Source of the DNA: Aerolutibacter ruishenii
GTDB taxonomy: Bacteria; Pseudomonadota; Gammaproteobacteria; Xanthomonadales; Xanthomonadaceae
Direction of reading: 5' to 3'
Length of the DNA stretch: 64,000 nt
Assembly: GCF_007830115.1 (NCBI RefSeq)
Contig: NZ_VLKP01000004.1
Location: 62,001-126,000, forward strand
Positions 8,721 to 19,425 of this stretch are shown here, piece by piece. Numbering within the stretch: the stretch's first letter is position 1; each line of letters starts with the position of its first letter. The notes under the pieces are model-generated. The model did not search any database. It saw nothing but the letters and a program-made list of their open reading frames with translations, and was not told the origin of the DNA. Both the position numbers and the translations under genes were made by a program.

Positions 8721-9914
8721 ATGAGCAAAGATATCGTCCTCGCCTTTTCAGGCGGCCTTGACACCAGTTTCTGCGTGCCCTACCTGCAGGAACGCGGCTG
8801 GAACGTGCACACCGTGTTCGCCGACACCGGCGGCGTGGATGCGGCGGAACGTGCTTTCATCGAAGCGCGTGCACATGAGCTGGGCGTCACCTCGCACGTG
8901 ACCGTCGATGGCGGCCCGGCGATCTGGAATGGCTTCGTCAAGCCATTTGTATGGGCGGGCGAGGGCTACCAGGGCCAGTACCCGCTGCTGGTGTCCGACC
9001 GTTACCTGATCGTCGATGCAGCGCTGCAGCGCTGCACCGAGTTGGGCACCAGGGCCATCGCCCACGGCTGCACCGGCATGGGCAACGACCAGGTGCGCTT
9101 CGACCTGGCGGTGAAGGCGTCGGGTGACTACGAGATCGTGGCGCCGATCCGCGAGATCCAGAAGGAGCACACGCAGACACGCGCCTACGAGCAGAAGTAC
9201 CTGGAGGAGCGCGGCTTTGGCGTGCGCGCCAAGCAGCAGGCCTACACCATCAACGAGAACCTGCTGGGCCTGACCATGTCGGGCGGCGAGATCGACAAGT
9301 GGCAGGCGCCGGGCGAGGGCGCGGTGGGCTGGTGCAAGCCGCGCGCCGAGTGGCCGACGGCTCCGCTGCGCGTGCGCCTGGGCTTCGTCAACGGTGAGGC
9401 CGTGGCGCTGGACGGCGAGAAGATGGACGGCCACCGTATCCTGGCCAAGCTCAATGGCCTGTTCGCGCAGTACGGCGTGGGTCGTGGGTTGTACACCGGC
9501 GACACCACGATCGGCCTGAAGGGGCGCATCATCTTCGAGGCCCCGGGCCTGGCCGCGCTGCTCACCGCGCATCGCGCGCTGGAGGAGGCGGTGCTGACCA
9601 AGCAGCAGAACCGCTTCAAGCCCGAGGTGGCGCGCAAGTGGGTGGAGCTGGTCTATGAGGGCTTCTTCCATGACCCGCTGAAGACCGACCTTGAGGCGTT
9701 CCTGGCATCCAGCCAGTCGACGGTGAATGGCGACGTCGTGCTGGAAACGCAGGGCGGCAGCGTCGGCGCGGTGGCGGTGGAGTCGGCGCACATCCTCAAC
9801 GCCAAGGGCGCGACCTACGCGCAGTCGGCGGACTGGGGCGTGGCCGAGGCCGAGGGCTTCATCAAGCTGTTCGGCATGAGCAGCACGCTGTGGGCCGAGG
9901 TCAATCGCAAGTGA
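8721..9914 (+). CDS. argG: Argininosuccinate synthase
   Basis: Joins citrulline and aspartate with ATP in the penultimate arginine step. The 397-residue protein starts [17 protein letters not shown] with the PP-loop SGGLDTS at 10-16, followed by conserved [13 protein letters not shown] (ATP/citrulline site) and the [17 protein letters not shown] region. It lies 32 bp after argF' and its TGA sits inside the GTGA run just before the next gene. In the N-acetylated pathway citrulline arises only after deacetylation of acetylcitrulline, so argG acts downstream of the neighbouring argE. Confidence 0.96.
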   Translation: MSKDIVLAFSGGLDTSFCVPYLQERGWNVHTVFADTGGVDAAERAFIEARAHELGVTSHVTVDGGPAIWNGFVKPFVWAGEGYQGQYPLLVSDRYLIVDAALQRCTELGTRAIAHGCTGMGNDQVRFDLAVKASGDYEIVAPIREIQKEHTQTRAYEQKYLEERGFGVRAKQQAYTINENLLGLTMSGGEIDKWQAPGEGAVGWCKPRAEWPTAPLRVRLGFVNGEAVALDGEKMDGHRILAKLNGLFAQYGVGRGLYTGDTTIGLKGRIIFEAPGLAALLTAHRALEEAVLTKQQNRFKPEVARKWVELVYEGFFHDPLKTDLEAFLASSQSTVNGDVVLETQGGSVGAVAVESAHILNAKGATYAQSADWGVAEAEGFIKLFGMSSTLWAEVNRK

Positions 9915-9919
9915 CGGCC

Positions 9920-11017
9920 ATGTTGGACCAGGTCCTGCAACATCTTGAAGTGCTGGTGTCGCACGACACCCGCAACCCGCCGCGCCTGATCGGCACCGGG
10001 GGGATGTTTGACTACATCCGTGCGCAGTTGCCGGATTTCCGCATCGAGGTCACCGACCACGGTGCGGGGGCGGTGTCGCTGCTGGCCGTGCGCGGTAATC
10101 CAAGGCGCGTGTTCAACGTTCACCTGGATACCGTGCCGGATTCGTCGGCGTGGACGGCCAGTCCGCATGTGCTGCGCGTGGCCGGCGGCCGCGCCATCGG
10201 CCTGGGTGCCTGCGATATCAAGGGCGCTGCCGCTGGCCTGCTTGCCGCGGCGGCGGCGACCAGGGGTGATGCGGCGTTCCTGTTCACCACCGACGAGGAG
10301 GCCAACGACCCGCGCTGCATCGCCGCGTTCCTCGCGCGCGAGCACGGGTTCACGGACGCCATCGTCGCCGAGCCGACGCAATGCGAGGCGGTACTGGCGC
10401 ACCGCGGCATCAGTTCGGTGCTGATGCGCTTCCGCGGCGCGGCGGGACACGCGTCCGGCGCCAATGCCATGCAGTCCAGTGCGCTTCACCAGGCCATGCG
10501 GTGGGGCAATCGCGCGCTGGACCTGGTGGACTCGCAGGTCCAGGAGCGTTTTGGTGGGTTGACTGGACTGCGCTTCAACATAGGCAAGGTGGAAGGCGGC
10601 ATCAAGGCGAACATGATCGCGCCCAGTGCCGAGGTCCGCTTTGGTTTCCGGCCACTGCCGTCGATGTCCATCGACGGACTGCATGAAAAGTTCGGCACGC
10701 TGGTCGAGGCTGGCGCGGTCGAGCGTTATGAGGAAACGTTCCGGGGCCCATCCCTGCCGGCAGGCGACACCGCCAGCGCGGAAGAGCGTCGCCTTGCCGC
10801 GCGCGATCTGGCCGATGCACTGGGGTTGCCCATCGGCAATGCAGTCGACTTCTGGACCGAGGCGTCGCTGTTCTCCGCTGCTGGCCTGAACGCGATTGTC
10901 TACGGTCCGGGCGATATCGCCCAGGCGCACACCGGCGACGAGTGGGTTTCGCTGGACCAGCTCCGTCGCTATACCGAATCCGTTACCCGCATCCTGGCCG
11001 GCTACACCAACGCATGA
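9920..11017 (+). CDS. argE: N-acetylcitrulline/N-acetylornithine deacetylase (M20 family)
   Basis: Zinc-dependent deacylase of the ArgE/ACY1/M20 type, 365 residues. Metal and catalytic motifs are [23 protein letters not shown] and [11 protein letters not shown], followed by a dimerisation domain ([21 protein letters not shown]). In Xanthomonadaceae the enzyme at this position hydrolyses N-acetylcitrulline, matching the acetylornithine carbamoyltransferase two genes upstream. The start could be GTG 9911 (overlapping the argG stop) or ATG 9920; ATG 9920 gives the family-like [22 protein letters not shown]. The stop overlaps the start of argB (ATGA). Confidence 0.92.
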   Translation: MLDQVLQHLEVLVSHDTRNPPRLIGTGGMFDYIRAQLPDFRIEVTDHGAGAVSLLAVRGNPRRVFNVHLDTVPDSSAWTASPHVLRVAGGRAIGLGACDIKGAAAGLLAAAAATRGDAAFLFTTDEEANDPRCIAAFLAREHGFTDAIVAEPTQCEAVLAHRGISSVLMRFRGAAGHASGANAMQSSALHQAMRWGNRALDLVDSQVQERFGGLTGLRFNIGKVEGGIKANMIAPSAEVRFGFRPLPSMSIDGLHEKFGTLVEAGAVERYEETFRGPSLPAGDTASAEERRLAARDLADALGLPIGNAVDFWTEASLFSAAGLNAIVYGPGDIAQAHTGDEWVSLDQLRRYTESVTRILAGYTNA

Positions 11018-12336
11018 ACGACGCACACGACATCCAGACCCGCCAGACCATTGTGCGCCTGCTCTCCAGCATGGCCGGTGCGAAGGAGATATCACAGTAC
11101 CTGAAGCGCTTTTCCCAGCTCGACGCCAAGAAGTTCGCGGTGGTCAAAGTGGGGGGCGCGGTGCTGCGCGACGACATCGACGCACTGACGTCCTCGCTGG
11201 CGTTCCTGCAGGACGTGGGCCTGACGCCCATCGTCATCCATGGAGCCGGCCCGCAACTGGACCAGGAGCTGTCCGCGGCGGGCATCGAGAAGCAGACCGT
11301 CAATGGCCTGCGCGTGACGTCGCCGGAGGCGCTGGCCATCGTGCGTCGCGTGTTCCATGCGCAGAACCTTCGCCTGGTCGAGGCGCTGCAGGCGTTCGAC
11401 GCGCGAGCCACTTCCATCGTCTCGGGCGTGTTCGAGGCCGAGTACCTGGATCGCGACACCTATGGCCTGGTAGGCGAGGTCAAGCGCGTGCACCTGGCGC
11501 CGATCGAGGCCGCGCTCAATGCGGGATCGATCCCGGTGATCGCCAGTCTGGGCGAGACTGCCGGTGGGCAGATCCTCAACGTCAATGCCGACTTTGCCGC
11601 CAATGAACTGGTGCAGATACTGCAGCCCTACAAGATCGTGTTCCTGACCGGAACCGGCGGCCTGCTGGACGACAACGGCAAAGTGATCGATTCAATCAAC
11701 CTGTCCACTGAGTACCAGCACCTGATGGCGCAGCCGTGGATCAACGGTGGCATGCGGGTGAAGATCGAGCAGATCAAGGACCTGCTGGACAAGCTTCCGC
11801 TGACCACGTCGGTGTCCATCACGCGGCCGGATGAGCTGGCCAAGGAGCTGTTCACCCACAAGGGCTCGGGCACGCTGGTGCGGCGTGGCGAACGCGTGCT
11901 CAGCGTGGACAGCTGGGCGCAGCTGGACCTGGCGCGGTTGCGCGAGCTGATCGAATCGGCGTTCGGCCGCAAGCTGATGCTGGACTACTTCGAGCGCACT
12001 GTGTTGCATCGTGCCTACGTGAGCGAGAACTACCGCACCGCGGTGATCCTGACCAATGAGGGCGGCCACACCTACCTCGACAAGTTCGCCGTGCTCGACG
12101 AGGCGCAGGGCGAAGGGCTCGGTCGCGCGGTGTGGCAGGTCATGCGCGAGGAGAACCCGAGCCTGTTCTGGCGTTCGCGCCAAGGCAACCAGGTCAATGC
12201 GTTCTACCACGGCGAGTCCGACGGCAGCATCAAGCAGGGGCCCTGGCGCGTGTTCTGGTACGGCATGGAGGCCTTCGACGACATCCGCTGGTGCGTGGAG
12301 CATTGCGCCAACCGGCCGGCGACGTTGAAGGGGTAG
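11014..12336 (+). CDS. argB: Bifunctional N-acetylglutamate kinase/N-acetylglutamate synthase
   Basis: Two fused steps of arginine synthesis. Residues about 40-290 form an amino-acid kinase domain ([52 protein letters not shown]), which phosphorylates N-acetylglutamate. Residues about 300-440 form a GNAT-type N-acetyltransferase domain of the vertebrate-like NAGS kind ([55 protein letters not shown]). The 440-residue length and domain order match the known NAGS-K of Xanthomonas. ATG 11014 overlaps the argE stop. The ACT-free kinase plus fused synthase is typically arginine-inhibited; that is family knowledge, not visible here. Confidence 0.95.
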   Translation: MNDAHDIQTRQTIVRLLSSMAGAKEISQYLKRFSQLDAKKFAVVKVGGAVLRDDIDALTSSLAFLQDVGLTPIVIHGAGPQLDQELSAAGIEKQTVNGLRVTSPEALAIVRRVFHAQNLRLVEALQAFDARATSIVSGVFEAEYLDRDTYGLVGEVKRVHLAPIEAALNAGSIPVIASLGETAGGQILNVNADFAANELVQILQPYKIVFLTGTGGLLDDNGKVIDSINLSTEYQHLMAQPWINGGMRVKIEQIKDLLDKLPLTTSVSITRPDELAKELFTHKGSGTLVRRGERVLSVDSWAQLDLARLRELIESAFGRKLMLDYFERTVLHRAYVSENYRTAVILTNEGGHTYLDKFAVLDEAQGEGLGRAVWQVMREENPSLFWRSRQGNQVNAFYHGESDGSIKQGPWRVFWYGMEAFDDIRWCVEHCANRPATLKG

Positions 12337-12339
12337 GGG

Positions 12340-12954
12340 ATGGCCGAACCAACCGACCTGCACGCCTGGACCACGCCGACACTGCGCGGCGAACACGTGA
12401 CGCTGGAGCCGCTTCAGCGGGGCCATGCCGAAGGTCTGCGCCTGGCGTTGGGTGATGGCGAGCTGTCGCGCTGCTGGTACGCCAGCGTGCCGATGCCTGC
12501 GGACGTCGAGCGCTTCATCGACGCGGCCATCGCCATGTACGAGCGCGGCCAGGCGCTGCCCTTCGCGGTGCGCGATGCGTCCGGTGTCGTCGTCGGGACC
12601 ACCCGGTACTACGGAATGGATACCTCGGTGCCCAACCTGAGCATCGGTTACACCTGGTACGCCAGGCACGCCCAACGCACTGGCGTGAACACGGAGGCCA
12701 AGTTGTTGATGCTGGGACACGCCTTCGAGGCGCGCGGTTGCATTGCGGTCCGCTTCGAGACGAGCTGGTTCAACCACGCCTCGCGGGCGGCCATCACCCG
12801 ACTGGGCGCCAAGCAGGACGGCGTGCTGCGCAACGACAAACGACATGGTGACGGCAGTCCGCGCGACACCGTCGTCTTCTCCATCATCGAATCGGAATGG
12901 CCGGCAGTGAAACAGCACCTGCAGGCCAAGCTGCAAGGGCATCGCAATGGCTGA
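12340..12954 (+). CDS. GNAT-family N-acetyltransferase in the arg operon
   Basis: A 204-residue RimJ/RimL-type acetyltransferase; substrate unknown. The N-terminus [19 protein letters not shown] and the core [28 protein letters not shown] with [22 protein letters not shown] are typical acetyl-CoA-binding and beta-bulge segments of this subfamily. It sits 3 bp after the NAGK/NAGS gene and overlaps argC by 8 bases, so it is expressed with arginine synthesis. It could modify a ribosomal protein, an arginine precursor, or a toxic intermediate. The operon already encodes a fused acetylglutamate synthase, so a second one is not required. Confidence 0.85.
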   Translation: MAEPTDLHAWTTPTLRGEHVTLEPLQRGHAEGLRLALGDGELSRCWYASVPMPADVERFIDAAIAMYERGQALPFAVRDASGVVVGTTRYYGMDTSVPNLSIGYTWYARHAQRTGVNTEAKLLMLGHAFEARGCIAVRFETSWFNHASRAAITRLGAKQDGVLRNDKRHGDGSPRDTVVFSIIESEWPAVKQHLQAKLQGHRNG

Positions 12955-13915
12955 AGCACAAACCCCCATCAGGCTTGGCATCGTGGGTGCCCGCGGCTAC
13001 GTCGGCGCGGAGCTGATCACGCTGGTGGCGCGACACCCGCGTTTCGAACTGGCGTTCGTGTCGTCGCGCGAGCTGGCGGGGCAGCCGGTGGCCGAGCACA
13101 ACGCGGCCTATCACGGCGATCTGCGGTATTGCGCGCCGACGAACGCAGAGCTGCCCGGGTTGGGCGCCGATGCGGTCGTGCTCGCCCTGCCCAACGGCAA
13201 GGCGGCCGACTGTGTGGCCGCGTTCGATGCGGCCGGCGTGGATCCTGTGATCATAGACCTGTCGGCGGACTACCGGTTTGACGAAGGCTGGTACTACGGG
13301 CTTCCCGAGCTCACCCGTGGGAACTACCGCGGCCAGCGTCGTATCAGCAACCCGGGCTGTTATGCCACGGCGATGCAGTTGGCCATCGCGCCGATGCGCG
13401 ACGGTCTCGTGGGCTCGGTGCAGTGCTTTGGCGTGTCCGGCTATTCCGGTGCGGGCACCACGCCTTCGGACAAGAACGATCCCGGGAAGCTGCGTGACAA
13501 CCTGATGCCCTATGCGCTGGTCAACCACGTGCACGAGCGCGAAGTGACCCGCCAGCTGGGCCATCCGGTGGAGTTCATGCCGCACGTGGCGCCGCATTTC
13601 CGCGGCATCACCCTGACCGCCAACCTGCATCTGTCGCAGCCGTTTGCCCGCGACGACGTATTGGCGCGCTACCACGAACGGTACGCCGGCGAACCGCTGG
13701 TGCGCGTGCACGACGAGGCACCGTGGGTCAGCCGTATCGCCGGTGCGCACCACGTGGACATCGGCGGCTTCGCACTTTCCGATGACGGCCAACGGCTGGT
13801 GGTGGTCGCCACCGAGGACAACCTGCTCAAGGGGGCGGCGACGCAGGCCCTGCAGAACCTGAACCTGGCCTTCGGGCTGGATGAGCTGACCGGTATTTCC
13901 ACCGGCAACGATTGA
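12947..13915 (+). CDS. argC: N-acetyl-gamma-glutamyl-phosphate reductase
   Basis: NADPH-dependent reduction of N-acetylglutamyl phosphate to the semialdehyde. The 322-residue protein has the Rossmann start [16 protein letters not shown] and the catalytic cysteine Cys138 in SNPGCYAT. It ends in the family-like SEMIALDEHYDE-dehydrogenase C-terminal fold ([33 protein letters not shown]). Its start lies within the last codons of the GNAT gene, implying translational coupling. At 322 residues it matches the long type found in this group. Confidence 0.95.
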   Translation: MAEAQTPIRLGIVGARGYVGAELITLVARHPRFELAFVSSRELAGQPVAEHNAAYHGDLRYCAPTNAELPGLGADAVVLALPNGKAADCVAAFDAAGVDPVIIDLSADYRFDEGWYYGLPELTRGNYRGQRRISNPGCYATAMQLAIAPMRDGLVGSVQCFGVSGYSGAGTTPSDKNDPGKLRDNLMPYALVNHVHEREVTRQLGHPVEFMPHVAPHFRGITLTANLHLSQPFARDDVLARYHERYAGEPLVRVHDEAPWVSRIAGAHHVDIGGFALSDDGQRLVVVATEDNLLKGAATQALQNLNLAFGLDELTGISTGND

Positions 13916-13934
13916 TTCGAAGGAAGATCCGTCC

Positions 13935-15224
13935 ATGACCCAGTTGCTCTGGCAGAAACCCGGCGTGAAGGTGGATGAACGCATCCAGCGCTTCCTTGCG
14001 GGCGAGGACGTGATCCTCGACCGGGAGTTCTTCCTGTTCGACATCCAGGCCAGCCGTGCGCACGCCGAAGGGCTACAGCAGATCGGTATCCTGACCGCCG
14101 ACGAGCTGGATGGGATCCGCCGCGAGTTGGCCGCGCTGGCCGACGACTTCAGCGCCGGGCGGTTTGTGCTGGATGAGCAGTTCGAGGACGGTCATTCCGC
14201 GATCGAGGCCCGCCTGATCGAGCGTCTGGGGGATACCGGTCGCCGCATCCACACCGGCCGTAGCCGCAACGACCAGGTCCTGGTTGCAACCCGCCTCTGG
14301 TTGAAGGACCGCCTTGCCCGCGTGGCCGCGTTGTGCCGCGAAAGCGCCGAGGTCGCGTTGGCGCGCGCCACGGCGGAGGCATCGCTGCCAATCCCGGGCT
14401 ACACCCACCTGCAGCGCGCGATGGTGTCGTCGGCGGGCATGTGGTGGGCTGCCTGGGCCGAAGGTTTCATCGACGATGCGGTGCGAGCGCGCGACACGCT
14501 GGCGTGGGTGGACGCCAATCCGCTGGGCAGCGCGGCCGGCTACGGCGTCAACCTGCCGCTGGCACGCGACCACACCACGCATGCGCTTGGCTTCGGCCGC
14601 ATGCAGGTGGCCGCCACCTATGCGCAACTGTCACGCGGCAAGTTCGAGATGGCCGCCATCGATGCGCTGGGCGCGGCGTTGCTGGACGTGCGCCGCCTGG
14701 CGTGGGACCTGAGCCTGTTCACCAGCGCGGAGTTCGGTTTCGTGGCGCTGCCGGCGGAATACACGACCGGCAGCTCGATCATGCCCAACAAGCGCAACCC
14801 GGACGTGGTTGAACTGATGCGTGCCAGCTATTCGGCCGTGGCTGCTGCCCGCACCGAGATCGAGCAACTGCTGTCGTTGCCTTCGGGCTACCACCGCGAT
14901 CTGCAGTTCTCGAAGGGTGCCATCTTCCACGCCTTCGGTCGCGGACTCGGCGCGCTGGAGCTGCTGCCCGACCTGCTGCGCAACCTGGAGTGGAAGCCCG
15001 AGCGCATGCGCGCCGCGCTGGACCCTTCGATGTACGCCACCGACCTGGCCGTGGACCTGGCGCGGCAGGGCATGCCGTTCCGCGACGCCTACAAGCAGGC
15101 CGCCGACCCGGCGCGCTGGGCGGAAGGCGATCCCGAGGCGAGCCTGGCCGCCCGCGTTTCGCCCGGTGCCGCCGGCGACCTGCGGCTTGATGTGTTGCAG
15201 CAACGACTGGACGCCTTGCGATGA
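13935..15224 (+). CDS. argH: Argininosuccinate lyase
   Basis: Last step of arginine synthesis, splitting argininosuccinate to arginine and fumarate. The 429-residue protein belongs to the fumarase/aspartase superfamily. It has TGRSRNDQV at 107-115, the catalytic-base region TH at 157-158, and the signature loop [12 protein letters not shown] at 279-290. A good Shine-Dalgarno (AAGGAAG, 13920-13926) precedes ATG 13935, making this one of the few genes in the operon with an independent ribosome site. The stop overlaps proB (ATGA). Confidence 0.96.
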   Translation: MTQLLWQKPGVKVDERIQRFLAGEDVILDREFFLFDIQASRAHAEGLQQIGILTADELDGIRRELAALADDFSAGRFVLDEQFEDGHSAIEARLIERLGDTGRRIHTGRSRNDQVLVATRLWLKDRLARVAALCRESAEVALARATAEASLPIPGYTHLQRAMVSSAGMWWAAWAEGFIDDAVRARDTLAWVDANPLGSAAGYGVNLPLARDHTTHALGFGRMQVAATYAQLSRGKFEMAAIDALGAALLDVRRLAWDLSLFTSAEFGFVALPAEYTTGSSIMPNKRNPDVVELMRASYSAVAAARTEIEQLLSLPSGYHRDLQFSKGAIFHAFGRGLGALELLPDLLRNLEWKPERMRAALDPSMYATDLAVDLARQGMPFRDAYKQAADPARWAEGDPEASLAARVSPGAAGDLRLDVLQQRLDALR

Positions 15225-16381
15225 ACCGCGCGGCAGGGGACTTCACCGCCCAACCCCTGCCGTCGTGGCGTCGTGCCGTGTTGAAGGTGGGCAGCAGCCT
15301 GCTGGCCGGGTTTCCGGACCAGGGGGCAGGTGGTGGGTTGGATGACCGTCACGCCAAGGCGTTGGCGGACTTCATTTCAGGCGCCCGCGCACAGGGCCGC
15401 GAGGTGGTGCTGGTCTCCTCCGGAGCCGTCGCCGCCGGGCGTGGCCGTATCAGCACCGGTGGCGACGGACTGGTGCTGCGCCAGGCGCTTGCGGCGTTGG
15501 GCCAGGCATCGCTGATCGCCTTCTGGCAGGCGCTGTCGCCCGTGCCGGTGGCCCAGGTGCTGCTGACGCACGACGACCTGCGCAATCGCCGCCGCTACCT
15601 CAACGCGCGCGAGTCGCTGCAGGAACTGCTGCGGCTGGGCGCGCTGCCGGTCATCAACGAGAACGACACCGTTGCCGTCGACGAGCTCAAACTGGGTGAC
15701 AACGACAACCTCGCCGCCGCGGTGGCGTCCCTGGTGGAGGCCGACCTGCTGCTGATCGCCACGGATATCGGCGGCCTGTACAGCGCGCATCCGCAGCGCG
15801 ACCCGGAGGCTCGCCCCATCACGTTCGTGGACAGCGTGACACCGGCACTGCTGGAGGCGGCAGGCGGTGGCGCGGGGCGCCTTGGCACCGGAGGCATGCG
15901 CACCAAGCTGGAGGCGGCAACCAAGGCCGCCACGGCGGGTATCGCCACCGCACTGTTCTGCGGGCGTGACGCCGCCGTCGTGCGCGCGCTGTCGCAGGGC
16001 AGGCTGCATGGCACCCTGATCGCCGGTCACGGCGACCGTCTGCGTGCACGCAAGCAATGGCTGCGGCATGCGCCGGCCTCCGGTGTGCTGAGCGTGGACG
16101 AAGGTGCGCAAACGGCACTGCATCGACGCGGTGCGTCATTGCTGCCCGGCGGCGTGGTCGCCGTGGAGGGCGAATTCCGCCGCGGCGATGTCGTCGAGGT
16201 GCGCGCCGCCGCGACCGGGCAAGCGCTTGCGCGCGGGCAGGCCCAGTACAACGCGACCGAGGTACGGCGCATCGCCCGCCACCACAGCAGCGAGATCGAA
16301 GCGCTGCTTGGTTTTCGCTATGGCGAATCGGTGATCCACCGCGATGATCTTGTCGTGCTGCATGCGGGGAGCAAGCCATGA
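15221..16381 (+). CDS. proB: Glutamate 5-kinase
   Basis: Phosphorylates glutamate as the first committed step of proline synthesis. The 386-residue protein has an amino-acid kinase domain ([66 protein letters not shown]). A C-terminal PUA domain spans about residues 290-380 ([19 protein letters not shown]). It overlaps argH upstream and proA downstream by four bases each. Placing proBA directly on the arg operon ties the two glutamate-derived pathways, and any attenuation at the arg leader would also reach these genes. Confidence 0.95.
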   Translation: MNRAAGDFTAQPLPSWRRAVLKVGSSLLAGFPDQGAGGGLDDRHAKALADFISGARAQGREVVLVSSGAVAAGRGRISTGGDGLVLRQALAALGQASLIAFWQALSPVPVAQVLLTHDDLRNRRRYLNARESLQELLRLGALPVINENDTVAVDELKLGDNDNLAAAVASLVEADLLLIATDIGGLYSAHPQRDPEARPITFVDSVTPALLEAAGGGAGRLGTGGMRTKLEAATKAATAGIATALFCGRDAAVVRALSQGRLHGTLIAGHGDRLRARKQWLRHAPASGVLSVDEGAQTALHRRGASLLPGGVVAVEGEFRRGDVVEVRAAATGQALARGQAQYNATEVRRIARHHSSEIEALLGFRYGESVIHRDDLVVLHAGSKP

Positions 16382-17658
16382 GTGGATATGTGAGGGCATT
16401 GGCCGGGCAGGCCCGCGCGGCGGCCCTGGTCCTGGCGGGCACCGATGCGGCGACGCGCAGGCGCCTGATCGAAGGGATGGCGGCACGGTTGGAGCATGAT
16501 CGCGACGCCATTCTCGCGGCCAACGCCGAGGATATTGCCCGCGGCCGTGGGGCCGGGCTTGGCAGCGCCCTGCTGGATCGCCTCATGCTGGATGCCGCAC
16601 GCCTCAAGGGCATCGCCGATGCGCTGCGTGACGTGGCCGCACAACCCGATCCGCTGGGGCAGGTGACACGGCGCGAGGTGCGTCCCAACGGCGTGGTGGT
16701 GGAACGCCAGCGCGTGCCACTGGGGTTGATCGCGATGATCTACGAGGCGCGCCCCAACGTGACCGCGGATGCAGCGGCACTGTGCCTGAAGGCCGGCAAC
16801 GCCGTCCTGTTGCGCGGCGGCTCCGAAGCCCGTGCAAGCAACGCCGCCATTGCCGCAAGCCTGCATGCCGCGCTGCGTGCGGAGGGTCTGCCGGAAGCCG
16901 CGGTGTCGCTGGTAGCCGACCCGGCGCGCGAACACGTGCTGGAACTGCTGCAGCTCACCGACCTGGTCGACCTGGCCATTCCCCGCGGCGGTGAAAGCCT
17001 GATCCGTTTCGTTGCCGAGCACGCCCGGGTGCCGGTGATCAAGCATTACAAGGGCGTCTGCCACCTGTACGTGGATCGTGCCGCCGACATGGACAAGGCG
17101 CTGGGCCTGCTGCTGGATGGCAAGGTGTCCAGGCCGGGCGTCTGCAACGCGCTGGAGACGCTGCTGGTTCACCGCGACATCGCGCAGGCCTTCCTCCCGT
17201 CGGCCCTGGCCGCGTTGAAGGCCCGTGGCGTCGAGGTGCGAGGGTGCGAGCGGACGCAGGCCCTGGGGCCGGGCGTCCTGCCGGCCGCGGACGCCGACTA
17301 CGCAGCCGAATTCCTCGACCTGGTCATCGCCGTTCGCGTGGTCGATCGGTTGGAGGATGCGCTGGCCCACATCGCGTGTTACGGCTCCGACCACACCGAG
17401 GTCATCGTCACCGACGATCCACACGCGGCGGAGGCCTTCGTGCGCGGCACCCGCAGTTCAGCGGTGATGGTGAATGCATCGTCGCGCTTCAACGACGGCG
17501 GCCAGTTGGGCCTCGGGGCCGAGATCGGCATCTCCACCACGCGCCTGCATGCGTATGGCCCGATGGGCGCGGAGTCGCTCACCATCGAGCGCTTCGTGGT
17601 GCGGGGGGAAGGGCAGGTGCGCCATCCCGAATCGAGCCTGCCGCCAGCGGGCGGCTGA
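16378..17658 (+). CDS. proA: Gamma-glutamyl phosphate reductase
   Basis: NADPH-dependent reduction of glutamyl 5-phosphate to glutamate semialdehyde, which cyclises towards proline. The 426-residue aldehyde-dehydrogenase-fold protein has its catalytic cysteine at Cys256 in [11 protein letters not shown]. Other conserved blocks are [30 protein letters not shown] and [17 protein letters not shown]. It overlaps proB by ATGA. Last gene of the operon; a terminator begins about 27 bp after its stop. Confidence 0.96.
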   Translation: MSGYVRALAGQARAAALVLAGTDAATRRRLIEGMAARLEHDRDAILAANAEDIARGRGAGLGSALLDRLMLDAARLKGIADALRDVAAQPDPLGQVTRREVRPNGVVVERQRVPLGLIAMIYEARPNVTADAAALCLKAGNAVLLRGGSEARASNAAIAASLHAALRAEGLPEAAVSLVADPAREHVLELLQLTDLVDLAIPRGGESLIRFVAEHARVPVIKHYKGVCHLYVDRAADMDKALGLLLDGKVSRPGVCNALETLLVHRDIAQAFLPSALAALKARGVEVRGCERTQALGPGVLPAADADYAAEFLDLVIAVRVVDRLEDALAHIACYGSDHTEVIVTDDPHAAEAFVRGTRSSAVMVNASSRFNDGGQLGLGAEIGISTTRLHAYGPMGAESLTIERFVVRGEGQVRHPESSLPPAGG

Positions 17659-17684
17659 ACGGCCCGGCGAAAGCCGCGGAAAAC

Positions 17685-17712
17685 AAAAAAGCCGGCTCGG
17701 CCGGCTTTTTTC
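17685..17712 (+). terminator. Bidirectional intrinsic terminator after proA
   Basis: An A-run, the GC stem GCCGG/CCGGC (17691-17705) and a T-run (17706-17711) give a symmetrical terminator that can act in both directions. It ends the arg-pro operon on the plus strand and the tRNA-Pro transcript on the minus strand. Confidence 0.9.
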
Positions 17713-17728
17713 CTGGGACTGCATGAAT

Positions 17729-17805
<77 letters not shown>

Positions 17806-17817
17806 ACTGAGCCGTGC

Positions 17818-17846
17818 ATTCTAAAGACTTGCCGGCCTCCCGGCAA
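17818..17846 (-). promoter_or_regulatory. Promoter of tRNA-Pro
   Basis: Minus-strand -35 TTGCCG (17846-17841) and -10 TAGAAT (17823-17818) are separated by exactly 17 bp. The -10 lies 12 bases from the tRNA 5' end. This is the cleanest sigma-70-type promoter in the window. Confidence 0.75.
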
Positions 17847-17964
17847 TAGGGTGCGCCAAAATTTTCATGAGTCCCGGGCCGGCCACGCACTCTCCGGGAG
17901 GCACGTTGCCTGCGCAGGCCCGTTAAACTGTAAGGCCGCCTTTCCGCCACTGCCGGTGACCTGC

Positions 17965-19425
17965 TTGATCAAGCCGCGTACCCCTGCCGGGGTCATGGAG
18001 CTTCTGCCCCCTGACCAGATCGCCTTCCAGCGCATGCTGGACACGATCCGCCGCAATTTCGAGCGCTTCGGTTTCCTGCCGGTGGAGACGCCGGTAATGG
18101 AGTTGTCGGAGGTGCTGCTCACCAAGTCCGGCGGTGAAACCGAGCGGCAGGTGTATTTCGTGCAGTCCACCGGCGCGATCGAGAACGGCATCAACGCGGT
18201 ATCCGACGCGCTGGACGCCACCGACGGTGGCACTACCATCGACGCCGAGCGCGTACGGGCCGCCACCCGCGAGCTCGCCCGCCCCGAAATGGCGTTGCGC
18301 TTCGACCTGACCGTGCCGCTGGCCCGCTACGTCGCCGAGCACGAGCACGACCTCGCGTTCCCGTTCCGTCGTTACCAGATGCAGCGCGTGTACCGCGGCG
18401 AGCGCGCCCAGCGCGGTCGCTTCCGCGAGTTCTACCAGTGCGACATCGACGTCATCGGCAAGGATGCGCTGAGCGTGCGCTTCGACGCTGAGTTGCCGGC
18501 GGTGATCCACGCGGTGTTCTCCGAGTTGGACATCGGTGCGTTCACCATCCAGCTCAACAACCGCAAGCTGATGCGCGGCTTCTTCGAGGCGCAGGGCGTG
18601 GCGGACCCGGCATTGCAGGCACTGGTGCTGCGCGAGGTCGACAAGCTCGACAAGCGCGGCGAGGACTACGTCCGCCAGACACTGACCGGCGAAGGCTTCG
18701 ACCTGCCAGCCGAAGGCGTGGATCGCATCATGCAGTTCGTGAAGGTGCGTTCCACTTCGCATGCCGATGCGCTGGCGCAACTGGATGCATTGGGCGAGGG
18801 CAGCGAATCCCTGCGCGAAGGCGTTGCCGAACTGCGCGAGGTGCTGGAGCTGGTGCGCGCGATGGGCGTGCCGGAGGCCAACTACGCGCTCAACTTCTCC
18901 ATCGCGCGTGGCCTGGACTACTACACCGGCACCGTGTACGAGACGACGCTCAACGACTACCCGCAGATCGGTTCGATCTGCTCGGGTGGCCGCTACGAGG
19001 ACCTGGCCAGCCATTACACCAAATCCAAGCTGCCGGGCGTGGGCATCTCCATCGGCCTGAGCCGCCTGTTCTGGCAACTGCGCGAGGCCGGCATCATCGA
19101 CAGCGCCGGCAGCACCGTGCAGGTGCTGGTCACGCAGATGGACGCCGCGCACCTGCCGCACTGCCTGGCCATCGCCAGCGAACTGCGCCATGGCGGACTC
19201 AACACCGAAGTGGTGATGGAGCCGTCCAAGCTGGGCAAGCAGTTCAAGTACGCCGACCGTGCCGGTATCCGCTTCGTGGTCGTGCTGGGCGAGGATGAGA
19301 TTTCCAAGGGGACGGTGACGGTCAAGGACCTGCGCCGTGAGGATCAATTCGAAGTGGCCCGTGGCGAGCTGGCGCGTACCCTGCGCGTGGAGCTGGCCCA
19401 GGCCGAGGCTTTGCAGAACACATGA
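17965..19425 (+). CDS. hisS: Histidyl-tRNA synthetase
   Basis: Class II aminoacyl-tRNA synthetase charging tRNA-His, 486 residues. It begins [23 protein letters not shown]. Motif 2 is [29 protein letters not shown], the histidine-specific motifs include [13 protein letters not shown], and motif 3 contains [14 protein letters not shown]-terminal anticodon-binding domain follows (VQVLVTQMD to [15 protein letters not shown]). I chose TTG 17965 because it yields the conserved N-terminus and has GGTGA five bases upstream; the GTG at 17851 would add a poorly conserved extension. Its stop overlaps the start of an ammonia-lyase gene (ATGA). Confidence 0.93.
   Translation: MIKPRTPAGVMELLPPDQIAFQRMLDTIRRNFERFGFLPVETPVMELSEVLLTKSGGETERQVYFVQSTGAIENGINAVSDALDATDGGTTIDAERVRAATRELARPEMALRFDLTVPLARYVAEHEHDLAFPFRRYQMQRVYRGERAQRGRFREFYQCDIDVIGKDALSVRFDAELPAVIHAVFSELDIGAFTIQLNNRKLMRGFFEAQGVADPALQALVLREVDKLDKRGEDYVRQTLTGEGFDLPAEGVDRIMQFVKVRSTSHADALAQLDALGEGSESLREGVAELREVLELVRAMGVPEANYALNFSIARGLDYYTGTVYETTLNDYPQIGSICSGGRYEDLASHYTKSKLPGVGISIGLSRLFWQLREAGIIDSAGSTVQVLVTQMDAAHLPHCLAIASELRHGGLNTEVVMEPSKLGKQFKYADRAGIRFVVVLGEDEISKGTVTVKDLRREDQFEVARGELARTLRVELAQAEALQNT

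Noticed and set aside
17806-17964. T-box or leader structure upstream of hisS
   Set aside because: No specifier loop, antiterminator or terminator was found; the region is explained by the divergent tRNA promoter and a GGTGA ribosome site.
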